Positions 31,371 through 41,589 of a stretch of 64,000 nt of DNA are shown in pieces. This stretch comes from Eutreptiella sp. 'Long Island Sound 2002' (lineage: Eukaryota; Euglenozoa; Euglenophyceae; Eutreptiales; Eutreptiaceae). Below the pieces are notes generated by a model, which did no database searches, was not told the origin of the DNA, and saw only the letters and a program-made list of their open reading frames with translations. The position numbers and the translations under genes are program-made. Each line of letters begins with the position of its first letter. The stretch's first letter is position 1. The stretch covers positions 65,229,725 through 65,293,724 of the forward strand of contig OZ038383.1 in assembly GCA_964036045.1 (NCBI GenBank), in the 5' to 3' direction.

Positions 31371-33314
31371 ATTTAGTTACGGGATTATATGGTTGCCTAT
31401 TACGTTGGTTATCACCCGCCCCCCGAACAAGCAAGACCTAGGTTGACACCTACCTTTGGGGTTTTGTAGCCGTGTACACCGGCCCAAGTTTACACACGGA
31501 GGTGTAAACATGAACCGTCATACACGGTGTAGAGGGGTTGGGGGAGTAAAACTCCTTCGGGGCGTGTCATCGTGCCCCCGGGGAGCAGGGTGGGCTGATA
31601 CACCAGCAGGACCGTACGGGCGACCTCCCCAATTTGCAACCTGGAGGTGACCCCCTGCGCTACGGCCCGCCGGTGGCACACCCACCGACAAAGGTAACAC
31701 GCAAGCTAACCTAAGTGTTTATACGCACGCCCCCAAGACACACACGAACACCAAGCAACAAGGTGGCGTATCTATACACGTGTTCTATTGTGGATATGCT
31801 TACTGTTTGTTGTGTGTACGTGAGTAGTTTGTGGAAGCTCTTGCACGTGCCGTATGTGTGGAGTGCCCCCATCACGTGCCCCAAGGCCGCCACCGCGAGA
31901 CCCACACTCTGTGATGCCCTCCGGGCGAGTGTGTGCCCCCGGGCCCTGCCAATGGGTGTGCGCGCACAAGTGTGTCTTGTGTTTGTCGGTGTGCATCGCT
32001 CTATTATGTGTATATATGATATATATACGTAGTATGGCTCCTAGGTGAGGGGTTAGCAGTGAGGTCAGGTTGTTATTACATGGTTATGAGGTTTGTCTAT
32101 TTAAGTGTGTCTACTCACACCCTCATCCCATCTCCGTACCTTCTCCTTTACCCTCTATGTGGTGCATCACGTGTGACACAGATGCTAAATTAGACATCCA
32201 CACGGACACGACCCTTGGCTGAGCCGTGCCCGTATCGTACAGTCACAACCGTGACTGGTTCGTTCATAGTGGTCCGTTCCACACGATCATCTTTCTTTGG
32301 TGTCTGGTCTGTTTGACAAGTGGGCCTTTGGCTAGGCCTTGTCTCGGTCTTTTACAAGCAAGTAACCAAGCAAGTTTACATCTGACAAGCAAGAGCTCAC
32401 TCATTACTACAAGCGTTACGGGCAAGCACATCGAGAACATCAAGCACATCAAGCCCTCATAAACGATCTAAAGCACGTGGGTGCAAGGTGTGGGCATCGT
32501 ACCCGTGTTTTGGTTTGTGCCTAAGTGATCGTCGATCATTTACCCTGAGGCCATCGTGACCTCTTTCCTCTACTTAGTGAGCTACCGCGCGCACTGTGGG
32601 GCCATCGTGGCCGTGTTTATTAGTGGGCCTAAGCATGCACAAGACAGAGGCAGGCACAAGACGGCACCCGGGGTCAAGCATGGCTAGATGTCGGGTATGG
32701 GGAACCTGCAACCCTAGAGCACCCGGAGGCCCTCACTGGGCTACGACTCACGATCCATCCCCCAGTCTAGCTTCGCAAGGCAACAATATGGCAAGATCAC
32801 GGGGTTCACTGTTCCAAAGTGTGAAAAAAGGGCTGTGGTGGCTGTAAGGACGGTTACCACGGTTGCCCCGCGTTGCACTGCGAGACAGGAACGTTAGCCC
32901 CCCGTGGTAACAGTCCCCTGGCCGAAGGCAATCAAGTTTTGTTGTGTCCCTTGTGAGTGTTTCCCTGGCCTCTATCTCTTTTATCCCTCGTGCTCCCTTG
33001 TGCAGGCACGGTCCTACGTTGCTGTTTGACACCCCCGTCAATTCTCCTGGCAGTTTTTTCAAAAAGTGAAATTTTTGCACTTTCGCGTCGCACCGCTTCG
33101 GATGTACCATTACCTTCAGTTTTGTTTAAAAGTGTGATTTCACTTTGCCTTTAGTTTTAATTCTTTGAAAAACTACCTGCCCGTACCTGCTGGACCCCAC
33201 ATGCCTCATGCGACACGCAGGGACCAGACTCTACGCGCAACAGCTCGCGATTTCGCCTACTACTCATTGCGGGACCTGCGGGATCCCGTTTGTCAATTTA
33301 TCTATATCGGCGGT

Positions 33315-33391
33315 GGTTCGATTCCCACCGATCGGAGCTACTCCAGCGGCTGTGCGCCCGGCTCCGAGATTGTCTGCGTAGGTTCGATTCC
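33315..33391 (+). other. Two box B motifs (tRNA-like remnants)
   Basis: Perfect RNA polymerase III box B sequences, ggttcgattcc, lie at 33315-33325 and 33381-33391. A near box A (tactccagcgg) precedes the second. No full cloverleaf folds, so these are likely tRNA-derived fragments. Confidence 0.35.
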
Positions 33392-33485
33392 CTGTGGGAG
33401 GGCACCTGCTAACCTGTGATTTGCTGCTGTTTGTGACTGCTACGTTCCTCTTGGGCATGTACTTCCTGCCCGTGGCAGTCGTTTT

Positions 33486-33496
33486 AAGTGGGGGGG
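33486..33496 (+). other. Polypurine tract of element A
   Basis: AAGTGGGGGGG directly abuts the 3' LTR start TGAAGC. This is the position and composition expected for the plus-strand primer. The tracts of elements B (52489-52499) and C (59982-59992) look the same. Confidence 0.75.
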
Positions 33497-33840
33497 TGAA
33501 GCAGGTCACAACCCTACCCTGGCATTTTACCCCTAAGGGAGCATTATTTGGCCCTATATATGGGATATATGTGGGATAGGGTATATCATATTCCATTTCC
33601 TTGTTAGGAACATAGGATTTGGGATAGATAAGGCAATCATGGATGTTTAGTAGTTATATCAATTAGTGGATGATAGGGTGGATTTCTCATATGTGCATAT
33701 CAGGTATTTCATTGGCTATGTGTACCATATCTGTTTGCAGGATACCATTCAGTCAACACTATCGTTATGTCCTCGGTGCCAAGCAATGTTGCTGCCCATG
33801 CCACTGCGACCTCTGCTCCTGACCACCCGGTCTGGTTTCA
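33497..33840 (+). repeat. 3' LTR of element A (344 bp)
   Basis: It matches 15216-15559 end to end at the same length, with about nine substitutions by eye, and runs from TGAAGC to TTTCA. It is followed by gtgc, as is found before the 5' LTR. Confidence 0.9.
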
Positions 33841-33844
33841 GTGC

Positions 33845-34770
33845 CACGCAGTGCCACTCAGTGCCACGGGGGACAGGGTCGAGCACGTACCCGGGGGTGC
33901 GCATGGTTGCCTACCTACACCACACTCTCAGGTTATGGGGGGGAATGAGATAAATATACCTACCCCATATAGCGGGGGTGTCGCTCTAGGCTTCCCACTC
34001 CCGAAGGAGGGTTAACCCGCTCGTGGTTGGAGAAAAAAAAGAAAAATGAAGATGCAGGAACTATAATTCCTAAGGTCTAAGAGGATGAAACGGGAGGGAA
34101 ACCGTCGGCTCAAGGCGGGGTTAAACGAGCGGAGGTGCATGGGGGTTTTTCGGCTGTTGGGGCTGGTCGCCTACCACCGGTTTCCTCCACTAAATGCTTT
34201 GACCGACGGGTTGTGGGTCACTCATATGCGCTGAGTCCCCGCTCTTAAGCCCAGTAAACGGGTAGGGGGAGCTACAAGAGGAAATGGAAAACATACAATA
34301 TGAGGGTGGCAAGAGAATGGAGGGGGTTTTACTCATCAACAAGTGAAGTGGGTTGGGGTGATACCCTTGTTTGGGGGTAGAGGTTTGTAACCCATTGCCC
34401 TGAGTCAGCCAAAGAACACCATCCGAAATTCACCTCACAAATGAATGGACAATTGGCACTCACTAATGAAATGGTAACCCTCAAGGAGGAAAATGAAAGG
34501 AATACTTCTCTAATTCATCAACTTTAAGGTCAAATGTTTCATATCATTCGCACCTTGGGCTGCAAAACCTTGAATGACTTTCCTTGGGTGGGGGTTTTCT
34601 CTCCAAAGGGGAAGCCAGTGGGTGTCCCCACACTGAGAATCCTTTGAGGAGAAGGGGGGAGGTGGCGGGGTTGACTTGGGGTGGGTTTTGGGGGGGAATG
34701 ACGGGGAACAGAACTAGGAGGGTAGGATGGGGGCGCAACCCTCCTGAAAAACTTTGGCAAAAATGTTCAT
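33845..34770. other. Noncoding stretch right of element A
   Basis: It starts with three copies of gtgccac and continues with G-rich and A-rich segments. No coding or RNA signal could be supported. Confidence 0.45.
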
Positions 34771-34771
34771 T

Positions 34772-34843
34772 CTGGCATACTGGGAATTGAACCCAGGATT
34801 CTTGCGCCACACCCCAGTGCTTTCTCCACTGGGGCACTTCCTC
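34772..34843 (-). repeat. tRNA-like element with matching T-arm
   Basis: On the minus strand box A is TGCCCCAGTGG (34836-34826) and box B GGTTCAATTCC (34793-34783). The T-stem pairs over five bases (CTGGG/CCCAG), but the acceptor stem does not pair. Tentatively a tRNA-derived SINE head rather than a tRNA. Confidence 0.4.
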
Positions 34844-35208
34844 TCTGAGGATGGCTGTCCGAAAAACTTTGGAGGGAGGGGTTACACTTTGAAGAACCCA
34901 ATTGGGTGGTGTATAGACACACCCTTTGCGAAAATGTTTTCTGGGCGCCCCTGCCCATCAGCTTCACCCTTCCTTGCTCCCTCGACAAATTTGAATGACT
35001 GGATCGGATTAGGATGAAGACGTAAATGCATCAATGACAGATCTCAGACAAATTTTGATTTCGGCAGTGCCGCCGACCAACCGACACACTCGCATGCACT
35101 TGAGACATTCCACACACCCGAAACACATACTCGGCACAGAAAACATACACAGAGCACGCGCAGCACTGAAAAACACATAAGCACCAGCGCTGAAAAGCGC
35201 CAGCTGCA

Positions 35209-35275
35209 GGGTTCGAACCTGGGGTGGTAGATTGGCGCCAAGGTGGTTAATCTTTGAGGTACAACCTTTCTATTG
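35209..35275 (-). repeat. tRNA-like fragment
   Basis: Box B GGTTCGAACCC (minus, 35219-35209) is perfect; box A is weak (TACCTCAAAGA). A TTGGCGC stretch resembles the anticodon loop of the neighbouring tRNA-like segments. Confidence 0.35.
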
Positions 35276-35481
35276 AGATGCGCGGTGAGCGGCTTACTTG
35301 TAACGCACGGCTTACACTCTACACACACCGTTACACTTGTTCAACAAGCGCTACGCACTCACGGACATATGCCGAGCGTACGAGCACGCCCTACACGACA
35401 CCAACGCACATTCGGCAGCGCGAGCGAACACACACAGCGCACGTGAAACCCAAAAACAAACTGGCGGCGGCAGACACATAG

Positions 35482-35553
35482 TGCGAGTTCCGGGGTTCGA
35501 ACCCAGGTCTGCACGGCGTGCGCCACACGCTTTGGCCGCTCGGCCATACTCCC
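35482..35553 (-). tRNA. tRNA-like gene or pseudogene, putative anticodon GGC
   Basis: On the minus strand there is a near-perfect box A, TGGCCGAGCGG, and a perfect box B, GGTTCGAACCC. The T-stem pairs over five positions (one G-T), and an anticodon stem of four to five pairs closes the loop GTGGCGC with U33 and GGC as anticodon. The acceptor stem pairs at five of seven positions. The D-arm looks Leu/Ser-like, at odds with an Ala anticodon. The mismatches and nearby relatives favour a tRNA-derived repeat. Confidence 0.4.
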
Positions 35554-35559
35554 TACATT

Positions 35560-37735
35560 GCCTTTAGCGTCAACCGCCGAATATTGATTCGGCCGCCGCG
35601 CCGAAAAACACAAGGGAGTGTTACCACAACACAATGTAAAAAATGTTTGGGCGGCGCCGCCGCCACTCGCCGAAGTCGACTACACTCGCGCGCTCGAACA
35701 CACGCACACTCGCGTGCGAGTACACAAGCATACTCAACACAAACTCGCTACACAAACTCGACTTTACTCTATAAACAACTCGAACGAAGGCCTAAACTGA
35801 ATACACACATTACCCATGGTACCAAAGCCAACTAAACTCAAACAAAAGTCAACAACAACAACCGAACACAACCGAACCTCGCGTTAGAGCACTCAAACAA
35901 ACACGAGTGCTCCAACGAAAGCGCCTAAGCGCTCGAAAAAAACAAGAGTTGTTCAAACAACAAAAACCGACCAACAAAGAAGTTGAAAACACAAAAACAA
36001 AACCGTAACACAACAAAACATGACTCATGAGTTGAAACCTTGATGAAACTTAACAAAATTGAAACAAAGTGGAACAAACTAACAAAACAACAACCAAACA
36101 CATCAACATAACAAGACTGGAAGCCAAAACAAAACTCGGCTTCAAAATTCGAAACTATAACAATAACAAACTAAAACAAAAACAAAACATGCATGTAAAT
36201 TAACAGACACACTCAATTAACACATGAGTGTCTAAACAACATTCACCACACTACAAGAGCACACAAAGATAAACAACACACTATGACACAGGTATGGCAC
36301 ACATATGACAACTAATATTCCAATCTCAATGCAATTCAAAAATAAAATTGGAAATTTCTTCAAATAAAATTGAAAATTGCCCCATGTTCCCCCAAGATGA
36401 AGTCCACGACATTTCCGGTTACCAAACGGGTTTTCCGGCTCCCTTTGAATTCGAATTCAATATTCTGTAGATGTGTGGGTGCCACCCTTGGGGCCTCTCT
36501 CCCACACATTCCAAGATAACCTGTGACTCTTGGAAGTTCTTTGAAATCCAATGACCACAAAGGCCTAACACAACGGAAATCAAATGCAACAATTCAATGC
36601 ACAATTGAATGCAATGTCAAAGGTTACAAGGTGGGTTAGATGGGGAGGCAAGACAAAGATTCATTGCGTAAACATCACAAGTCAATTGGTCAGTTAGTTG
36701 GGGAAGCATTTACCAATACCATATTAATGGGAAAAATTAGCAAGACAATGATTCAATGCAAAATGAATACAAATATCACAGAATTGGTTAGAATGAGCAT
36801 AAATGAAGACGATAAAAATTGAAACACAACTAAATCGAGTCTAAAGCCAACTAAAAAAAGAAGGTTGAAACTAAAAGTCGAAAATAATCTAAAAAATGAA
36901 GTCCGAACCTACAAAGCCCCTGGAGGGGCGGGGGGGGCATGGTTGCAACCTAAACTGCTACCATGTAATAAGATAGTCCCTAATGGGGGCAGAGCAACTA
37001 GCTCATTATCTAAGCTCCCGGCCAGGGAGGAGTCTCCTAAGAGTCCTACCCAATCCCGGGCGTAGCCTAGGGGCTCATAACTAAGCTACACTATCAAAAC
37101 CATAAAATTCAAAATAAAATGCAATATCCTTTAAAATACTAAACCTATACCCAAATCCCTACACACACGCAGTGCAAGTGCAAAAGACCAAGGTCACCAT
37201 GTTGCCGCTGGCTGCCAGACTCTGCCACCGGCCTTGGTTCCTTGCTTGGTTTAGCGATTGCCAAGCGGCCATGGTGGGGGGGTGGCTCACCAAACCCTCA
37301 TGTCTAAGAAACAATGAGGATGTGAACACATGCATTTGCACGATTACACTTAACACTACACAAGCATGCATAACACATACATAGCTAACACTAACAGTCA
37401 CAAAATCTCCCCTAAACAGAAAACTGTCACCTTGGAGCGTCCTCTTAACGCCGTAACATCGGCACATGTCTAAAACCCACAAATCTACATCAACATCCTA
37501 CAAAACTAAACAGAATCGATCTGCAGACTAACACAGAACAAGCGACAACGGAGAAATCCAGCACATTGCGATTTGCAATGCGCGCACACCAAGTGGAAAT
37601 ACGCGGAAAATACAACTCTAAATCTAAGCACGCAAATAATGAAAATTTATATACGTATGTAAAAGTACAACACCTACGCACGCATCTGGATATTTTGCTG
37701 AAGCCTGAACTGCAATCTGATCTAAATTGAACGTC
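35560..37735. other. A/C-rich noncoding stretch
   Basis: It is rich in CAAAAC and ACAAC runs, particularly 35820-36300, then mixed sequence. Only frames of about 60-110 codons occur and none shows a known domain. Confidence 0.5.
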
Positions 37736-37739
37736 CTTA

Positions 37740-38434
37740 TTATCCGCTTATCCGCTATTTTTCAACGGGTCAGGGACCACATTTTACAGGGTTTTGATTG
37801 TGCGGATGTATATATCAATGATATCATTATTGGTTCCTCCGGTGATACCGAGGAGGAGCTGTTGCCTGACCACGACCGCGACGTGCTTGCCGTGTTGGAT
37901 GGACTAGGGAGGGGGGAGTTGGTTGCTTCGGTCAGTAGAACTGACTTCTTTATACGTTCTGTTGAATTTTGTGGCCATGTGTTGGAAAATGGCACACGTC
38001 AGCCGGCGGCAGGGAAAATGTTTGGTCTTGAGCGTTGGACAAAAACAGATAACGTTCGGGAGCTCCAGGGGTTCTTGGGGCTCGCCAACTATTTTTCCGG
38101 CTTCGGCCAAAACTACTCTTCCATAGCTACCCCTTTGATTGAAATGTTGAAACATTTGCCTAAGCATAATATAGGGAAGAAAATAGGGCTAACGTCGAAT
38201 GCTTTGGCGAATGAGGCCTTTTTGAAGCTCAAACGTGCTATCAAGGATATTGTTCGCCTCAAACTAGCCGATTAAAATAGGGACTTTGTCCTCACCTGAG
38301 ACGCTATTAATTGGGCGATGGGGGCGGCCCTACAACAGGTAGGACCCCATGGTGCTCGTCGCCCTCTTGCCTTTTTCTCACGTAAGTTGCAAGGCAGCCA
38401 ATAGAACTCGAGCCCACGGGAAGAAGAGTGCTAC
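37740..38434 (+). pseudogene. RT/RNase H fragment of the element A family
   Basis: The frame from about 37752 parallels element A RT and RNase H from 21845 to about 22525, residue by residue with many substitutions. The catalytic box reads Y-I-N-D (37811-37822) instead of Y-I-D-D, so one catalytic Asp is lost. The frame stops near 38273, but similarity continues at the nucleotide level to 38434. There the 5' LTR of element B begins in the middle of the RNase H codons for the catalytic Glu region. The left edge, near 37745, abuts unrelated sequence. It is an old, truncated copy. Confidence 0.9.
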
Positions 38435-41310
38435 TGAAGCGGTACCCAGAACCTATGGCCCATGGCCCGGAGGCCTGTGAGCCGTCACACCCGTTATGGC
38501 CAATGGCCTGGAAGCCTGTGAGCCGTCACACCCGTGCGGAAGCCTTTGACACCGGCTGTCAGCGGGATATCTCTGTTCTCTAACTCGCGAAATCTGGAAT
38601 CCGATTTCTAACCATCAAGTCGATGTGGAATTACCATAATTTTACTGTCTTGGTCGATTTGCGGTTAGAAATCGGTGAATTACCCGATTTCTACCGCGAT
38701 TTCTAATTGTCGTGAAATCGCCGCCAGACGTCGCCCGTTCCGTGCACTGCATTAGATGATTCTGTGGAACGATCTTTCTTGAAGTTAAGACTGAAACAGT
38801 CTTCGGGTGATGCGCAATTTTTTCCTTGATAGAACGCATCGCGTCTCGGTTTTTTCCCCCAGAAATTCTGGGTGGCCGAAGGCGCTTTGAACCCCCAAGT
38901 GAAATAACAAGGGTTACGAGCGTTCAAGCGCCCAAGGACGAACTAACGTGCCTCATAGGCACTGTGTATGAGGTTTTGCCCCCCAAAGTCATAGGATGAG
39001 GCCAAAGGATCCCAACTCCATAGGCCCAAAGGGTTATTTATTTTGAGTGTTCTCCAAGAAGTGCGCTTTTTTACGTACTTGGCGTCCAAGTACGTGTAGA
39101 AGTATGTTGAGTTGGCGTTTTCTCCCTCTTTCCTTGCCTCTACATCCGGGGCATATCACTTGTCTTCCCCGGATAGTACATATATGATCTCCACATATAT
39201 ATTGGCAATATATTTTGCGTGCATGCTAAAATTCGGCATTCGGAAAGGAGGTCGATTTTCGACCAAAGCACTTGCATGCGTGTTAAGGGACCAAAGTTAC
39301 TCTAGAATATATGCATACTTTGATTCTAGGCCACTAGGTTGGGTGTAGAAGGCGAGGGTAGGGTTGTATGCCATATTCGTTGTCATATCATGTTCCCCTT
39401 TTGGCGGGTGCACCATCCCAAGACTAACCCGCCAATGAACCCCATATCGCACGAGGCCCTTCATTGTACTCCCAACCAACACTCGCAAGCCTAACCTTCG
39501 TGAAGGGATGCTTGTGGAGCACTGCCGAAGCGATGCGTTGCGAGCAAGGTGTGCTTTTTTGCAATATTCCATTTTTGCATGTGCCCACTTGGGAGGCAGC
39601 GCGCGCGACCTTCCAAAGCGCCCCAAGTGGAGCACATATGTGGAATGGAAGGTCATTGGTGTCGAGTCATTGTTCTTGGAAGGATTGGTCGATAACTCAA
39701 TCCAAGCCGAAGATATTATAATATATTTGTGTAGTTTTCAAGGCACTTTTGCGTGTCTTTTCGCCAATTTTGCTGTTTTTTGCCCGTCATGATGTCAAGT
39801 GGCGACCCTGTATCTCAACGTTGCGCTCAAGTGACATCAAGACCCAAGTATGTTATGAGGGTACATAATTCGGTGCCCAACATATACTGGACCTGGCGAA
39901 TAACTCCCCTTGGGCTTGGCATACCGTGGCCGCCAGGTTGGCGATTTGGGACGATCCCAAATCATGGGCTCACTTGGCGACCCTGCCATTCCCAAATCCT
40001 GAGGGGTTTGAGCGACGCCCAAAAGATATGTTGGACGCATATGACTTGATACCAATCCTATGGCACACTCCTGTCCAAGTCGGGCATGTGCCTCATTTGC
40101 CCCGACCATGAGTGTGCGCATTTTCCGCCATTTTGAGAAATTTTCCATATTTTCTGCCCGCCGTGCACCATGTTCAGCCCCCTCGTGCACGCCGGACGCA
40201 TGGACCAATGGACCATACATGACATGGGTGTTATGTATATTAGTCACCATGGTTCGCACACCACGTGGGCAAAGCGCAGCAACCTTCGTCAAGGTGCTAG
40301 CCCAAAGTGAGTGTGGACGATTTTGCCATTTTGGCATTTGTGGACCCAATTGGGATTGTCACCACGCCGAGTGGCATGAGGGTCATTGAGAGCCAAGGGC
40401 ATGGGAGTCTCTATGTCAGACTCCCGGTTGATTGCCTATGGAATGACAGATCCGATCTCCAAGCCGGCATGGAGATATACTATTGAGGGCACCCCCGATT
40501 TTGGCTCATTTTGAGCAGCCAAAATGACCCCCTTTTGGGACCCCAATTTTCCTTTCCCGTGTGGTCAGTTAGCGGCCCCATATCTCTTCGCCCACAAGGA
40601 GCCTGGACCAAATTCCAATCTGTGCACTCAGATTGGAGTCCTAGGTCCTGCCTCCTATCCTGTGAGCCATTGGCCTTGCCCTGGCCGGGCGAGCCACGCG
40701 TGGGAATGACGCGAATTTTGGTGATTCTGGCATCATGACCCCATTTGATGAACCCGTGGTGCCCTGATGCCGGGACTTCAGATGGAACCAGGTCAGGTGA
40801 GGGCTCCAGGGAGTTTGTACGCGAAGGGCATAGGGTCGGTTGCCTCGTCCCTACCTCTGGCGGGTCCAGGCGAGGGGTCAATTTTGGAGCTTTCAGAGCT
40901 AATATCAGTTTGGGCTGAAACGCCCCTTTTAGCTACCAACGCCTAGGGGATAATGGCGGGGCTTTATATCTGGCTCAGAGGGGAGTTTGGACCTGCTGTT
41001 AAGGGAGCAGGGGGCAGGACCGTCCGTTAGCCTCTGAGCGCCTTGGTTTCTAGGAACTCGCATGTGGATGGGCGGGACACCTCCCCTACTGGCAGGGTTT
41101 CAGGGTCCGGACTGAGTAGGGCATGGGTTGTGTTTGAGCCCCCGCCCCTGCCAGCCACTGAGAGGGTCGGACCTGGGATTGGGATATGAATTGGGACTGA
41201 CTGTCTACTGTCCTGTGATGCCCTTACCCAAGTCCAGTCTCAACCCCATGTGTACATATCCCGATGTGTTGCTGTACATACTTTTGTTCCCTCGTTGCAG
41301 AGTGGCAAGG
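38435..41310 (+). repeat. 5' LTR of element B
   Basis: It begins TGAAGCGGTACCC. Positions 38435-38995 match 52500-53058, and 38992-40690 match 62305-64000. The right end is not fixed because the 3' copy leaves the window. tgcaga before gtggcaagg at about 41300 is one candidate, giving roughly 2.9 kb. TTTATAT at about 40966 could be a TATA box. Short frames inside both copies have no known domain. Confidence 0.8.
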
Positions 41311-41589
41311 ATCCTGAAACGCTTTGTCACATGACACGAGCGTGATGATGCCCCTGTGAGCGCAGTGCTTTGCCTGCCTGCTTGCTTGCGCGTGTCCACC
41401 GCAGCGTCTTGTGGCCAGACCCCCAACGGGAACGCGTCAAAAGCGTTTCAACGCCGCGAGGTTACCCATCCCCCGCGTGCCATTCGGGGCCACCTGAACC
41501 CCGAGTACCACGGGCTTCGCAGCGCCGCCCGGCAACAGCGCCGAGTCCGTGAAGGAGGCGTAGGGACTGGAACTCCGACATCAACGAGT

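Larger units (their letters stand above)
30089..33485. other. Unexplained 3.4 kb between piggyBac and the element A 3' LTR
   Basis: If the nesting is right, part of this must be the element A 3' noncoding region, but it is much longer than that of element C (about 380 bp). Short frames show no known domain. It contains the 104-bp duplication at 31164-31370 and tRNA-like box B motifs at 33315 and 33381. A further insertion without recognised ends is possible. Confidence 0.4.
15216..33840 (+). mobile_element. Ty3/gypsy element A carrying a nested piggyBac element
   Basis: The element is bounded by two 344-bp direct LTRs (15216-15559 and 33497-33840) that differ at about nine positions by eye. 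A primer-binding site lies just inside the left LTR and a purine tract just inside the right one. Gag, protease, linker domain, RT, RNase H, integrase and chromodomain occupy 15799-24608. The 8.9 kb between chromodomain and 3' LTR is far longer than a normal 3' UTR; 24637-30088 is explained by a piggyBac-type insertion and 30089-33485 is not explained. An alternative is that the two LTRs come from different copies of one family. Confidence 0.75.

Noticed and set aside
35482-35553. A functional tRNA-Ala gene
   Set aside because: Two acceptor-stem mismatches, a Leu/Ser-like D-arm and similar broken copies nearby make a tRNA-derived repeat more likely; kept only as tRNA-like.
38435-41310. Short frames repeated in both copies of the element B LTR as possible genes
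   Set aside because: They recur only because the LTR is duplicated; differences between copies break the frames and no domain is seen.
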